This document shows positions 1-13,361 of a stretch of 64,000 nt of DNA, one piece after another (positions within the stretch are counted from its first letter, which is position 1; every line of letters starts with the position of its first letter). Below the pieces are notes generated by a model. That model was not told the DNA's origin, did not search any database, and worked only from the letters and a program-made list of their open reading frames with translations. The position numbers were made by a program, and so were the translations under genes. Location: assembly GCF_954871325.1 (NCBI RefSeq), contig NC_088775.1, positions 59,249,561 to 59,313,560 of the forward strand. Reading direction: 5' to 3'. This DNA is from Gordionus sp. m RMFG-2023. Lineage: Eukaryota > Nematomorpha > Gordioida > Chordodea > Parachordodidae.

Positions 1-3000
1 ATTTCTACAAAGTAGATACGAAAATATTTTATTAATGCAACTATCAGTAAAGATAAACTCTGATTGATATTGAAAATTTTAACTGGGGATGGGGGTTGTG
101 GGTAAACTTTTTATTAGCTTAAAATGATATTTATGAAAATAGTCAAATTTGCGATGGGGGGAATCCCCCCTCATTGGTTAAGCGCCTGATTTATTATATA
201 CAAAAAATATTAGGTATTATAAAGACGCTTGACAGACGTGACAAATCCTTGTCCCTCCTGATTATACATACAAATTATTTTTTTGTTAAAATTTTTTCTA
301 AATAATCTATTGAGTTATTATTTAGAATATTCATTTATATTTTTTTTGTTGTAAATTGAAAAAAGATAGATTTTAAATATATCATCAACTTAATAGCCAT
401 ACCAGATAGTTCGAGCTAATAAGGTTAGAAGATGGCAATAAAAAAATGGAGCATTGCTAAATAATAAAAAAAATTATTATATTGTTCACATTATAAATTT
501 TACATTTCTTACTATTTATAAATTAATCGTCTCTTTATTTGTAATTTAATTTATTTATGTTTATAATAACTAATAAACTCAATTTCTCCAACTTACTCTC
601 ATTGACACATTTTTTTATAACCTAAAATATGGAAAATAATTTTTGGAACCGTTACCGTTATATATCTATGCTCTAGCCTATGCTTAGCAAAAGAGATCAC
701 AAATAAATGAAATATATTTGAAGCGACAAGAAAAGGGATAGTTTCAAAATTAATTTAATGGATTGATAGGCAAGCATGAATCCACTTATTGCGAGAGCCT
801 TTGATCATATGCCGATTCCTCAAGTTTTGCACAGAAGGCTTTTGTGTCCAAGAATTGTGGCCGAGTATATTTCCCCAGAAAGCGACTTAATTTTATTTCC
901 GCAAATTTTTCGTACTCCTAGGAACTTAAAGAGCCTAAGGCGTATAAGATTTTAGGGATGTTATTAGGGATTAACCTGTAAGAAAATGCTATATTTTTCA
1001 ATTTGAACGAGCATTTTGCCTAATATTTGGAAGAAATCAAAATGGCCTAGCCCTCGCCAACAGGGGAGTACGAGAGATAAAGATTTAAGATACGTATGGA
1101 TTTGATGAAAATAAGATGTATTTTAATAATCGGCCACGACGATCCTTAGAGTCTTTGAAATTTATGTAATGATAGGAGGTTTGGTGCTTGATAGGAAATT
1201 TCTTATTTGACCGTTGGAGGTCATTTTTAGAAATTCTAATTCTGAGTTGTTATCTGGGGGATTCTGATGCTTGGTTGATTGGTCAGTCATAAATTTGTTA
1301 TTATGAGTTGATATAAATACTAAAGGTTTTTTGGAAGGTAGTTCATTTTGGTGATAATCTTCAATAAATACAACGATCGTCGAAGGGCCATTTATGTTGA
1401 AGTAACTAGCATTATGTATTTTAAATGTTAGTTGTTTAGGGATATTTATATGAAGATGAATTTACTTATGATCTACTTGGAAAAGTGGTATTTGCTTTAT
1501 CTCAATAATGCTTGATTTACTGCTATCTTTGATATTAGATTTATTACTGCCTCCGATATTACTTAAATCAACTCTAGTATAAGCATAAGGTTGTGAAATA
1601 GTTGTATTATCCTTATTACTAGTTTATGTTGGATATTGTATTGTATATATTTTCATTATAAAGTTGTTATTTTATTCTTAGTGAACAATAAAAGTTGTCC
1701 AAGTACATTAGATAGATATATTTCAAAAGAATTACAAATTTGGACAACAAGTCCATCAAGATATGTTTAAAAGCTACAATTATTTATTTATTGTTGCTGT
1801 CAATATTATGATTATCTATTTACCTTATATTCTAAATTTAGTTTTGCTTAAAGATATCTGCAATTTTGACGAATTGTCAGTAGGTCAATCAAAATATGAA
1901 TTATTTAAAAGCAAATTATTATCATTTGTTTTATAATTCGATATATTATTTATTCAATAAAATTCGATAAATATAAAAATAATAAATTATTCAGAATTTT
2001 ATTCTAATATAATTATTTAAATGACTAATTATCTTTATTAAATTCCTAATGTATGAAATAATACACAATAGCAAAATTATATATTTATATTTTATATAAA
2101 AATTTTGTATATAATTATGAAAAAATTATTACTAAAAGTCTATGGAAACTTATTCATGCTTTTTGGAGAAAGTCATAGTGTATTGATGAAGAGTGTAAGG
2201 ATCATACCTCATATCCTAATGTCTTTATATCAAAAACACCTTAGATTTTTCATAACTAGAATTATAAAAACTACCTGCGTCAGAGGTTGGCTATTAACAT
2301 AATAAAGAGCAATTATCTCAGCTTTATCCTATAAATGAACGAGATCCCGTGAATGATCATCTATGCTTGGAATACGCTTAGACTACTCGGCTCAACAAAC
2401 AATATAAACACTGCCAACCAAAACATGTCCCATCTGCCCTTAGGGGTTTCGCTATCGAATAAGATAATGTTAGCTAAAAAAAAGGTAATTTTGGAAATAA
2501 TTTTAAATTTTTTTTTGAACCCTCTGAAATTGTAAAGATTAGTGATGGCCCTATGAATATTAATTGAAGTCTTATCCTCTGACTTAGGGAAATGCACGTG
2601 ATATTTTCAACTAAAATAAATACCTTTGGAAATAATATTGTTAGAGATTAGAAATTATTTAAACTATGGAGAAATTTAAGAAAACCAGTGTACCATTAGT
2701 ATTGGATGGAATGATAATTCGAAAGTGTTATCCATATTGATTGTATTAAAAATTTATATAAAATATAAAATGTCAATATTGTCTCAAATAAATGTAATAT
2801 CAATAAATATTACCATTTCAAAATATATTTTAATTTTTTTTAAATATACAAATGATCTTATTTTAATACCCTTAATGCTACGTTGCAAATATACGACAAT
2901 TGAGTTTCTAGTTTAGGAAATTCTTATCACCAATTTCTTCTTTTAGGATTTATTAGTTAAACTATAATATAAATTAAACATTTTCAGCGGCTGAAGGCTG

Positions 3001-3230
3001 ACCTTTAATGAGCTAAAAAAGTTAATTTTATATTTTTAAAATGTATAAAAGTATTTAAAATACCACAAAAGCATTTAGTGAGAAGGGTAAATTTCAATTA
3101 AAATACTTTGTCATTTAGGTCACCTGTGATTGGTCTTCGCTTTCGTATAATAGTTAATTTTTTTAAACATGAGGTCTGAATGAGCCAATTAGTGTAGAAA
3201 ACTATGAGAATAAAGAAAGATTGTATAGGT
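1..3230. other. 3' flank: mostly unrecognised AT-rich DNA
   Basis: Downstream of the gene. At 60-240 there are G/C runs like the subterminal parts of the hAT elements seen elsewhere. At 776-955 (+) there is an unrecognised 59-codon ORF, and around 2,105-2,640 (+) short coding-like fragments in shifting frames, for example YPINERDPVNDHLCLEYA. I recognise no gene here. Confidence 0.5.
776..955 (+). pseudogene. Unrecognised short ORF, possible relic
   Basis: ATG to TAG, 59 codons, with a composition that looks coding: IARAFDHMPIPQVLHRRLLC, then PRIVAEYISPESDLILFPQI, ending basic. It has fewer Asn/Lys than the AT-rich background would give by chance. I do not recognise a family, and no partner exon is evident. 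It may be a fragment of an old mobile element or of the next gene. Confidence 0.3.
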
Positions 3231-3237
3231 TGCTAGA

Positions 3238-3243
3238 TTTATT
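3238..3243 (-). terminator. Candidate poly(A) signal
   Basis: AATAAA on the minus strand, about 75 bases past the tentative stop. Such hexamers are frequent in AT-rich DNA, so this is weak support on its own. Confidence 0.3.
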
Positions 3244-3316
3244 GGTTTTAAATTCTATGTCCCAGGATGGAGCTAAAAAAAGAGGAAAAGGTGTACGCAA
3301 ATAGAGATGGGTATAT

Positions 3317-3449
3317 TTAATTCCAAAAGCGTAAGGTCACCCCATTGGGTATAGTAAGATTGTCGGTCGATAAAGTTTGAAGGTTACAGTGAGGAAGGAA
3401 TATTCGTTTACGATCTACTAATGATCGAATTGATTCATTTAATAATAAA
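3317..3449 (-). CDS. Tentative last exon
   Basis: A 133-nt open stretch (acceptor AATTAAG, phase 2 in) encoding SLVDRKRIFLPHCNLQTLST and LTIPNGVTLRFWN, then TAA at 3319-3317. A 'L.PNG' segment is common just after the VWD in apolipophorins. It needs a phase 2 donor, and exon 44 ends in phase 1, so at least one short exon between is missing. A stretch at about 3,605-3,710 could supply that phase but has no recognisable VWD residues. Confidence 0.35.
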
Positions 3450-6400
3450 CTTAATTTAAAAAAATATATATTAACATATTTTAGAAAAATCATTCACAAA
3501 TAAACTTCTTCATTCAAAAACCCTAAAAATATATGATTTGGAAAAGTATATTATAACTGATGATTCACCAGCAGTCGCTATTGTCTATATTAACACAATG
3601 GTTCTTATAGCTACTGAAACTATAACCTTAAATGATGGGATAAAGAGAATATGATTAACAAATTTCTATCGTATTCAAACAGCACCCAATATATTTTTTT
3701 AAATTCATAAATTAATTTTTCTAATTTAATGCATTTGTTTTCATAATAAATGCTTTCTATTATATTCATTTCTTTAATATATCTCTATAACCTACTTTAT
3801 ACCTTGCAATCATTCTGGCGATTTGTGTATTTTTTTACGGAAATAATCAGTTATTAAAATTTTTTTTTAACAAGTTAACGATAATTTGGTAATTATTTAA
3901 AAAGTTTTTTATTGTAAAATTGGTTATGATATTTTATACATTTTTTTAGAAAATAAATTTATTAAAAAAGATAATGTAAATAATTCTTCAAGTCTTATCC
4001 TCAATATATTAACAATTCAACATATTTTATTATGTTTTTAGAAGTTCCATGAAGTTGGCCTTACCATGTTTTATTATAATATATTTATAGACTGGATTGA
4101 GGCTTGATTTATTTTGTTTTCAATTTCATTTGTGCAATTACCATCTTTGAGTTATTCTAGAATTAAAAAGTAGGTTCAACTTCACAGTAGCTCTACTATT
4201 TTTGATTTAATTCAAAAAATTGTAAAATATGATAGAAAATAATTTGTGCGATTTGGCAGCTATGCAGTTACAATTTTCGAATTATTTCAATCTAAAAATT
4301 TTGAGGGAAAAGTTAGTTTTGATTAGTAGTATTTCATTTGTTTTTTATCTTGATTAGTTTCTAAGAAAATTAGACAAGAAGTAGATTTAAACAACTCAAA
4401 AACTATCATAAACTAAAACAGTTTTATTAAAAAAAATTGTAAGGAACAGTTTATAAATTTGTTTGTGAAAATATAAAATGAAACCTTTCATTTGATTGTT
4501 GTAGGCGCTGGTCACGGACATGATGATAGAATTGGTGCTGATTATGTTTCGAACATTAAACCCGTCTTCACAATGAATTGTAATTTCATCCGGTTTAGCT
4601 ATTATTTCAAAATTTTTACGGCGAATAGGAATTTCGACTATAACATTATTTATCGATATCTATTTAAATGAAATGATATAAATATGTGAATACAAAAACC
4701 AAATTTTAATAGAATATGGAATATATATAATATATGCATACTTTATGATCGGGGCCTATATGAATCAAGTGCTCATTTCCAATCTGAACAATAATATCGA
4801 GATTTTCATTTTCTGCTTGAGAAACCAACACTTTAAGTCTATTAGCCTTTTCTTGAACTAACACATGTTGACATTTTAAATGCCCGACCGAGTATAACTC
4901 CTTATCCCACGTTAAGATTTGGGTACCATTAATCAAAGAGGCAATGTTCTATAAATATTTCATACATTATAATATGTATGTATTAGTTTAAAAGGATTTT
5001 TTAAAAAAATATGTTTTGTTACTTCGAAGTACAACGGATTTTTCTGCATCAGAAAATCGTAATTGGCATAAGCATTAGAAAATAGAGGGAATCCCATGGA
5101 TGATTTTACTCCTTCCCAAATCTAATCACATCATTATTAAGTATATAAATATCTTCGTATATATTTTTAAAATATTTAATACGTTAATCTATTAATAATT
5201 CAAGAAAGAAATAAGGCACAAATATAATACACTAAATTATACTTTAATAATTGCGGGTAATCCAATGAAATCAATCATATCGGGAGAATGCGCGAACGAA
5301 TTCCACCTAAAGGGTAAGGTTAACTCTATCTGGATTTCCCCTTTCACATTATCCCACACAGTCACTTTCGGTAAATGGTAATTGGTTATGATAGGAGTAC
5401 TTTTGATCAAAAATCCAAGATACTTATTCAGGTGAGATTGGTCAGACCTCAATTTATCTCTGTAATTTTTGTTAGAATAATAACTGTCCCTAAAGGTTTG
5501 GTAGTATTTTCTACCCTCGAAATTTTCAACATTCGAATCTGTAACCTCGATTAACGAATTATCTTCTTCGTTTTCATCGACAAATCCACTAGGGATATTT
5601 ATTAATGCGAAAGATATAATCCTTGACAAATGATTCAATGAATAAGAATCCTGTTGTTCATTATTATTTTTACTGTTAAAGAAATATGAGGATATCGAAG
5701 ATTGACTATTATCGCTATCACTATTTGAAAATAGGTTTAACAGACTCTGACTCAAACTTTTCTTCGAATTTCTGCTACTGAAACTAGATTGGGACAATAT
5801 AAGCAAGCTTCTCAACCTAATCGATCAATTTAAATCAAATATAAGCGAAAATTATTTTTTTTAAAATGAAATAAATATATATACAATAAAATTTTATCCA
5901 CCTGTAATTCAAATAGTTTTGCAAATCGTTGATGTCGTACAAATTATTATATATATTCTTCAACTTTTTCATCATGCTGTTCCATAAGTAATCTATTTTG
6001 TATTTCAGCGATCTGTGACTGGCCAAGATCACGAACATATATCTCTGGATCTGGATCAATTCACCCGCAACATCAGGAAATATTTGTAATATTATAATCA
6101 CGGGATTATCCTCGTTCGCCTTCTTTTTACTATTATAACGTTCCTTATTGTAGGATGATTTTTGTTGGAAATTTTTCTGAAAGAAATGGTCTGTCTCAAA
6201 ATTATTATTAATAGCGGCGTTACTTCTAGTATTATAGTAGTTTCTACTATAATAATTATAATAATGTTTAACGTGTCGATAAAGTTGATATAAAACACCT
6301 TGTCCTTCGTTCTCGTTATTTTGCCCAATTTCATCAGTAGTTTCATCAATTATTCTCAAACCATTTTCAGGTGTTAATTTTGATTCTATATCCTTTATCA

Positions 6401-9400
6401 AATCAATCACGCCTTCCGTGATCATGTCCATAATGTTTTCTTGGGACTTGCCAACAATATCCTTTATTTTATCAACTATAGGTGTGACCCATTTGAAATG
6501 AAAGTGAACGTGCCGAGAATTATTGAGAACCGCAACCACACTAATTCCCGGATTTTGAAAATAATCTAGTTCAATATTTCGATCTTGGCTTTGTTGATGA
6601 CGGGTTAATTGTGGGTCGATCAAATATAGATCAGCCACCATCTTGTCATCTTCCTCGACGGCAGCTCTCAAATACAATTTATCTGCGTACTTTTATATAA
6701 ACCATTAAATAAAATAGATATTTATTTTTAGATCACTATTGCATAGAATGAAAAATATAAGGTAATTTATTACATAAATTTTTTAAAAGCTTTCTGCTTA
6801 ATACATTGGATTAAAAAATAATTTTTTTTTAGGGATTTGATTATGGATATAAGCATAAACTAATATGATAATTTCATACCTTTATATTGAAAGCTCTCTC
6901 ATTCAGATTCAAATTTATAACGGATAACGTTGAATTTTGTGGTTGCATAGGATTTCCCGTTTGAATGATTGCCATGATATTGGGTCTCTTGGTGTTCAAA
7001 AAGATTTTTAGAGTTAAGGCACTATTGGCCACATTTATTACCGTTAAATGAATATCGCGTTCAGGGTCATTAACGTATTTAAGTTCCACCATCCTGAAGT
7101 TCCCATCGTTCATTAGGTAAGAGGACACTGATTTTAGGTCTTGATAATTTTTTCCCATAGCCAAATACCCATCAACGTGCCAATCTAATTTAGAGTTCGG
7201 TTTTGAGATTTGTAACTTCCATGTTACATTTGTTAGATGCATGCGGGAGACATCCTATTATAGGAAAAATTAAATATTTTATACTTTAGGGTTAGGGTTA
7301 ACCTTTAAAATTTAAACTTACGTCAAGTTTTAGGTCAACTTCAAAATATTTGGTGCTCGGATAAAAGACTTTAGAATGAAATCCTACCAGAGTATTTTTA
7401 TCGTTGAACGCCAGTTTCGATTCAAGGTTTATAGAATTCAGCTTTGGGTAGGAAATGGACGTTTTTATGTCATAAATGGAATATTTAAATCTCGGGTTAA
7501 ATTCAGCAGACCCATGTCCTTTTGAATTGGGATTTGATATGGTAGAAATGGATTTTATGGTTATAAAACTTTTTGAGTCATGGTCATAATTTGGGTAAAA
7601 ATAAATTATTGTGTCAGCGTATTTGGGATCCTCCTTTTTCTAAGTACATATAATGTAATAAATTTAGGGATATAAATAGGGAAAACGCAATTATCCACAA
7701 TATCTTTCTATTGATTAGTCATAAATATCTCAAAGTTGAAGGTTTTTAATATATATACATATACTATAAAAACTGATATTCAATATATTAAAATTAATTG
7801 AGTCATTCAATAAAAAATTTCAAGAAATATGTGTGATTTAAGCACAAATTGTAAATAAACATTTTTCTGGATTTAATCAGAATATTTTGTTAAAATCATA
7901 AAAACAACTTTAGCATTAATATGATTCAGACTTCTAAAAGTTGATTCAGGCATAAAAAATTTGGCTAAAATTGATTCACATTTTTGGATTACCATTTTTT
8001 TATATTTTCTCCGATCTGATATAAAATGATTTAAAGGGCTTCATACTTTTTGCCTATTAAAAACAATTTACATTGAATATAATATATATAAACTTTAAAA
8101 CAATGAAATTTTTAAATTAAAATTATGGCCACATATAATGGATGAGGAGGGGTATGTTGCCACCTTTACAAGTTTATCTGGTGGCCAGACATTTTAAAAC
8201 TGTGTATAAAAAGGATATAATATCATTTTTTTATAATTGATACCTCATTCAGTTTATGAACTATGTTGACCATATACGTTTTATCTGTTAGTTGAACTTT
8301 CAAGGAAGAATTAATGTACAGTTCATTATTCAAATTGAAGTCTATTTCGAATCTCCTTTTCATGTGAGGCGTGATGAGCGTATTCCAGTTAAAATAAAAC
8401 TCATTTTTAGTATTGCTAAACATGAGGCCATATTGCAGGGTGTAAGTGCCAATTATAAATTTGACGCTCGTTTCGAATTTCAGCGGCAGATGTAAATCTG
8501 TAAGCTCACTCAACTGATAATTCGGTCGATCCAAGACATACTGCTCATTATTCAGATATTGTTTCAAAGCCTATAAAAATTATCCATATAACTAAAAAAG
8601 CAAGATTAAACCTGAATAGTTGGATAAGTTGTTTTAACGTAAACTTTGTTTCCATTGTAATAATAACTAAAGAGAACGAATATATTGTGAGCGCGATTTA
8701 TTTGAAAGTCGATGTTGAGATTTTTATATGTTTGAGATTGAGCCTTAATTCCCACTAAAAATTATAGAAAAAAGTAAAAAAAATATTTAAAAAGAATAAG
8801 TGTAGATTAGTACTTTGGAAATTAGGTTTGGTTTGCCACACGATTTTAAATGACACCTTTTTCTCTATTATATATAAAATATTGATAATTATTAAAATTT
8901 TAAGATCATAATAATTTTTTTTAAGCTTTCAACCTTTATTATTATGATCATACATTACCACATCCGAATTATGAAGCCATTGACTTTTAACCTTCTCGCT
9001 TCTTATGGATAAACGAACGACTGTAAAATTATCGATAGTGCTTGTGGCATTTACCTAATTGTTGTAGTAAAATTCGTTTAATTAGTAAATAACTTTATAC
9101 TACATCTCATAAAGGTAAAATATAATTATTAAATATACGTTAGCAATAATAGCCTTGTCGGGATTGTACGTGCCGCCTAGAGTGCCAATTAGTTTGTGAT
9201 TATTGTGGGTCATCTTTAATTTCCCAAGTAAAATAGAACCCTGAACCGTGACATCTACTAACATATCCAAATCTTTCAAGTTTTCCCAAGGGGTTGTGCT
9301 AGTGAGGGTCAAGGAAATACCTTTATCCTCATTCCTTTGTAATCAAATTTATACATTGCCAATATTATGTTATTTAAAAATAATATTTTAGTCACCTATC

Positions 9401-12400
9401 CCATATCTTATGGCGATAATACAGTTTGTATTGTTGGCCGGCTAAATCTTCGATGTTAGTGTCTAACTTCGTCTCATAAATATCTTTGGCATGATAGATA
9501 TTAAAAATGAGGTGATTCTTATTTGTGGAAGATTCTATTTGACGATCTTGTTGATTATCTCTATGAGGCTTATCTGACCCTAAAACACTGTTTTCGACGA
9601 CAATCGTAAAGTTTTTAAAGTCCATGTTTTTTCTGTATGCCATTTCAACATTGTAGTATCCGTAGCCATGTCCGATGTCATATTTTAATTTACCTCTAAA
9701 AATTATAAAAGATTATATATTAAAAAGTTTATTTTGTTGAAAAAATACATAATACTTGAAATTTTGATTTTTATGATACAATATCTCGTATTCTGCGTAT
9801 AGTGGAGATCTAGTAGAGCCCTTAGACCAAGAAAAGAAATTTTGTACATTTTCTATGTAAGAATTCTTTTGTGATTCTTGGTTATTTGTCGTTGAATATT
9901 TCTCGAATCTACCCGTGCTCCTTATCTTGTCATCGATGTCCTTATCCAAATCCAATCTTAATATGATTTTGTCATCGGGAAATCTTCTAGCATCGTACTC
10001 TATATTCATATCTACGTGAGCATCAATTCCCATTTTTCCTTCTTCGTCATATGGCTTGTTTTGCATATTACTTTTATCGAGCTTCACTTTGATGTTACCG
10101 TTTGCTATAATTTTGCGACCTTCAGAAGAATCAGATTCAAAAACGATTCTGGATCTGTGTTCTTTTCCAATATTATTACCATAATCAGTTGCTGATGACG
10201 TCTCATTGCGTATTATCAAGCTAATATTTTTCCATGAGTCCTTGTCCTGAAAATTAGTCAAAAAATCGTAGGATTTTATTCCTCGTGTCAAAGATCCGTC
10301 CGAAGATTCTATAAAAAAGTATATAATTATGAAATTGAAAAAAAGACTAGACTTGTATCCAAGTTAGACAATAAAGATATCTTATAATTCAATGGGGAGA
10401 ATTGGGTTGATTCTATTGAGGATAAGTATTTAAAGGAATGCTTTACGTTTTGACGATCGTAATAAATGTATTTCTTTATCACGAACCTTGCAAAAAAGAT
10501 TTAAAAAATCATTAAAATTATTCTATTAAACTTCTCGTTTTTATGTTTATTGGTCGAATAATATGACACAAATTTGGTATCGTAACTTCTTAGCGTATAA
10601 GTGGATACAGCGTCGAATTTCAAATCGATTTCCGATGTATATAAAACACCCGAATACTTAGTCACGTGTTGCCAATCTTTTTAAAAAAACTAGATAAAAA
10701 ATATCTAGCGTAATGGTAACCTGGATTATAGGGTTTCGTATAAGTGTTATCACCAGTAGATGTCCAATTGACAGAAAATAAGGTGTCTTGCTTATCAGGG
10801 TTAACGAATTTGAAATAAAAATTTTTAGATTTATATTCATCCCTAACATTGAAACGAGTATCGTAAGAAGTTGTTATAGTACGTATCTTTTTTTGAAGAG
10901 TATCATCTATTATAACATGTGCGTTCATATTTTCGTTATCCATCTCAATTTTTCCTAAACCATTATCTTTTTAGAGAAAAAATATAATAGCAAGATTACC
11001 AGTAACATCGGCATTTAGAGCTTGTGACTTAATTTGAGATTTCAAAGTATAATCATCTTTGTCCACTACAGCTTCTATATCCATTTGCCTGTCTATCGAT
11101 GCACCAGGAGTGTTAAAATATACTTTTATATGATATTTGGCATCATCCTTTGAATTGTTTATACATCCAAATAAAGAATTATAATAAATTTTATTTAATA
11201 CTTTAGAGAAGGTAAAACAAAAAAAAACCTTTTTTGAAGTTTTGATAGTTATATCGTAATGTTTGATAGTGCTATCCGTTTTTTCTAACGTTACTTTGGC
11301 TCCAAACATACCAGTAGGAAACTTATTATTATCCTCAGAAAATGCTTTGAGCACAGACGATGGATAAGAAATAGAGGTACAAGATTTGATTCCTAAAGTC
11401 TTGTGCCATCTGTCACTCATACAATAGGTTTTTCTTTGTTCGTGAGAGTCGAATATTTTTTCCCCGTTGGATAATAAAAAAATTTCATTCCTAAAATTAA
11501 AATTTTAAAAACTTCAACATATCCAATATCTAGTTTTACTCGGAGGTTAAAATATCTTGTTTCTTATCAGGGAGGTCTAATTTAGCCTTTACACCAATGG
11601 AGGCACTGACCTGTATATTACCAGAAACATCGGTATTTGTTAGTATGGTGGACGAAAATCCCACACCATTATTGTTAACTCCAGATAAAGATACTGTTAA
11701 ATGGGTTGTCAAAGCCACGCTAAAAAAGGAAAAAGGAGTATGTATTTATATTAAATTATATTTGTATATTAATAAAACCTTGGTTTAATTCGACCATTTA
11801 GACTAATTGCGGAAGAGCTTAGTAAGTTATTCATATCAATATTGCCCCTAACATCCATATTAGTTACTATTGTAGAACGTACGGTGACGTTCAAAGGGAT
11901 ACCTACCCCCGTTGGTATGTAAGCGGTCGAATCTATTAATATCGCCGATTCGGTAAAGCTATAACTCTTTTTATTCAAAAAATAAGAATGTTTGAGGTAT
12001 TTTTATGGATTTAAAATACAATTATTTATATACTTTTGGTTTGGTTAGGTACGAAAATTTTTGAATCAAGTCGAAAGGGTTATTGATCATATGCTTAATA
12101 TTTTCACCCAAGATATTCACGAACGCTATTTCATTGCCTTGAATTTTTAGGCTTCCAATTGCTTTCAACTTTTCAAAACGAGGATCGGTTATTAACTTGA
12201 TAATTTTTGCTATAACGCTATATTCCATTTCTGGTCCCGCATTATTAATATTATTATGGTCTTGTTCATAATTAGAAGGATTAGAATATTTGGTAGGCTG
12301 ATTAGGATTTCGTATATTATCTTGTTGGTAGTTGATTTCCTCATGTTCATAGCTAGGTTTTTTTGTGTTTGATATAAAACATTATAAATTTTTACATAAT

Positions 12401-13324
12401 TTATTATAACCATAATAACAATTTTATATCTAAAATTCTTTAAATATTTATTAAAAAATAAAATATATTTTTAAAATCGATAAAGAGAGGGAATTTTAGC
12501 GAATCATGGAGCGAGCGCACAAGTCCAATTTATTTTTTACAAAATAAATATAAGATTTGAAATTTAATCCTATGATAGATATTTATGATATACACCTTTA
12601 ACATTATGTAATATTTGACTTGTGTTAACTCATTTAAATTTTATAATCAAAAATATGTTATGACGAAAATGTAAAAAAATTTATTTCCTGTTATTTCCTC
12701 TGGTATTTCACAAAAAAAATTAAGTACGCTTTATAATGTGTAAAATGAAAGCTTTAATCATCCTCTATTCATGTTGGTAACACTATCGATTTGAACCGAT
12801 TTTCAAAAACTCAATATTTTATCCAGAAAAATATTATGCAAGCCTGAAAATTTTGCTCATAGATAACACAACGGTTTGGACATCTATTAGCAAAATTCAA
12901 GGCTCAGGCAATATTTTTCTGGCTAAAATATTCTGTTAGAAATTTCTAAAAATTGGCTCAAATCGAGCTGTTTAATAACACTATCCTCAATTATGTATGG
13001 GAATATATTTTATAAGAATAACTATTAGTTTTATTTATATTTTATCATTTATCAAAATTATGGGTTAGGAGCAGGGTTGTCAGACCACCCGATTTTTGAC
13101 TCTCTATTAATTTAGGTTTTCTCTGGATTTTTACTCTTTCACCCGATTTTTTTATAAATATTTTAAAATATAAAATAATTAAAAATACTCAACAAAAACT
13201 AAGCTATTATTTATTATTTTAATACAATCATACATTTAAAGAGGCATCTTGTTTTTGTTTATTTTTTATCCATAAAAAAAAAAAAAAAAAAAAAATTTTG
13301 AAATAGGAAAAGGAATAAACAAAG

Positions 13325-13361
<37 letters not shown>

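Noticed and set aside
6098-6349. Minus-strand frame of 83 codons inside exon 40
   Set aside because: A shifted frame of the real exon; Ile/Thr-rich shadow with no domain.
11597-11788. Open frame on the plus strand over exon 25
   Set aside because: It is the antisense of a well-supported exon; no family match of its own. The same holds for plus-strand frames at 8292-8495, 18442-18681, 19042-19239, 20511-20726, 26032-26223, 27961-28251 and 56587-57078.
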